The translations under genes and the position numbers were made by a program. From Chloroflexota bacterium (GTDB lineage Bacteria; Chloroflexota; Limnocylindria; Limnocylindrales; CSP1-4): a DNA stretch of 5,359 nt. The stretch spans positions 1 through 5,359 of the forward strand of contig JAJYDP010000385.1 in NCBI GenBank assembly GCA_021777365.1, read 5' to 3'. The stretch's first letter is position 1. Each line of letters opens with the position of its first letter. Under the pieces are notes generated by a model. That model made no database searches and had not been told where the DNA came from. It saw only the letters and a list, made by a program, of their open reading frames with translations. Below, in pieces: positions 5,260-5,359 of the stretch.

Positions 5260-5359
5260 TCACGCGGCGCGTGGCTCGACGGTGACGACGTAGCCCATCG
5301 CCTCGAGCCGTCGGGTGAACCGTCGCCGGACGTGCTCGGCGTCGCGGCGGTCGAAGTAG
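5260..5359 (-). CDS. C-terminal end of a possible transposase (partial)
   Basis: On the minus strand, 32 codons run from the window edge to a TGA at 5262-5260. They read YFDRRDAEHVRRRF, then TRRLEAMGYVVTVEPRAA. The gene continues outside the window, so only its tail is visible. A tail with an aromatic/DRRD segment, a basic helix RRLEAMGY and a closing VTVEP-type strand reminds me of the C-terminus of certain insertion-sequence transposases. I cannot name the family. The frame is well formed, with GC-rich third positions, and converges on the toxin gene with a 24-base gap in which no terminator is evident. Another DNA-binding or restriction-related protein remains possible. Confidence 0.4.
   Translation of the reverse strand, partial: YFDRRDAEHVRRRFTRRLEAMGYVVTVEPRAA

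Overview
The window is strongly G+C-rich, with GC-rich third codon positions, abundant Arg/Ala/Gly/Pro codons, and GTG as well as ATG starts. Together with an apparently leaderless GTG-started gene, this suggests a high-GC bacterium such as an Actinomycetota or Chloroflexota member. The taxon is an inference; nothing here fixes it.

Left end (1-1745): the minus strand holds a decayed ATPase of the DUF234-associated type. It has lost the N-terminal P-loop and has His in place of the Walker B Asp. It is broken by a frame change near position 245-261, beyond which the C-terminal domain continues in another frame to the window edge. Its broken 5' end faces two small plus-strand ORFs of unknown function that overlap each other. 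The first looks like the 3' part of a larger gene, so one deletion near 1110-1130 could have beheaded both it and the ATPase.

Centre (1765-4472): an ECF-type sigma-70 factor on the minus strand and an exported or membrane-anchored alpha/beta hydrolase on the plus strand are divergent across about 770 bases of intergenic DNA. That spacer is the most structured part of the window. It holds a 16-bp perfect palindrome in the sigma leader and two perfect 46-bp direct repeats, each with an AT-rich inverted repeat. Next to the hydrolase promoter are repeats of TCGCGCCACC and an inverted repeat with 9-bp perfect arms. No anti-sigma gene is visible.

Right end (4539-5359): a toxin-antitoxin pair, with a ribbon-helix-helix-like antitoxin and a MazF/PemK-like RNase toxin. 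A TTGACA-17-TACCAT promoter is placed so that transcription should start at the antitoxin GTG. A convergent fragment on the minus strand, running off the edge, may be the C-terminus of a transposase. The decayed ATPase, toxin-antitoxin pair and possible insertion-sequence end suggest an accessory, rearranged locus around a sigma factor/hydrolase pair.
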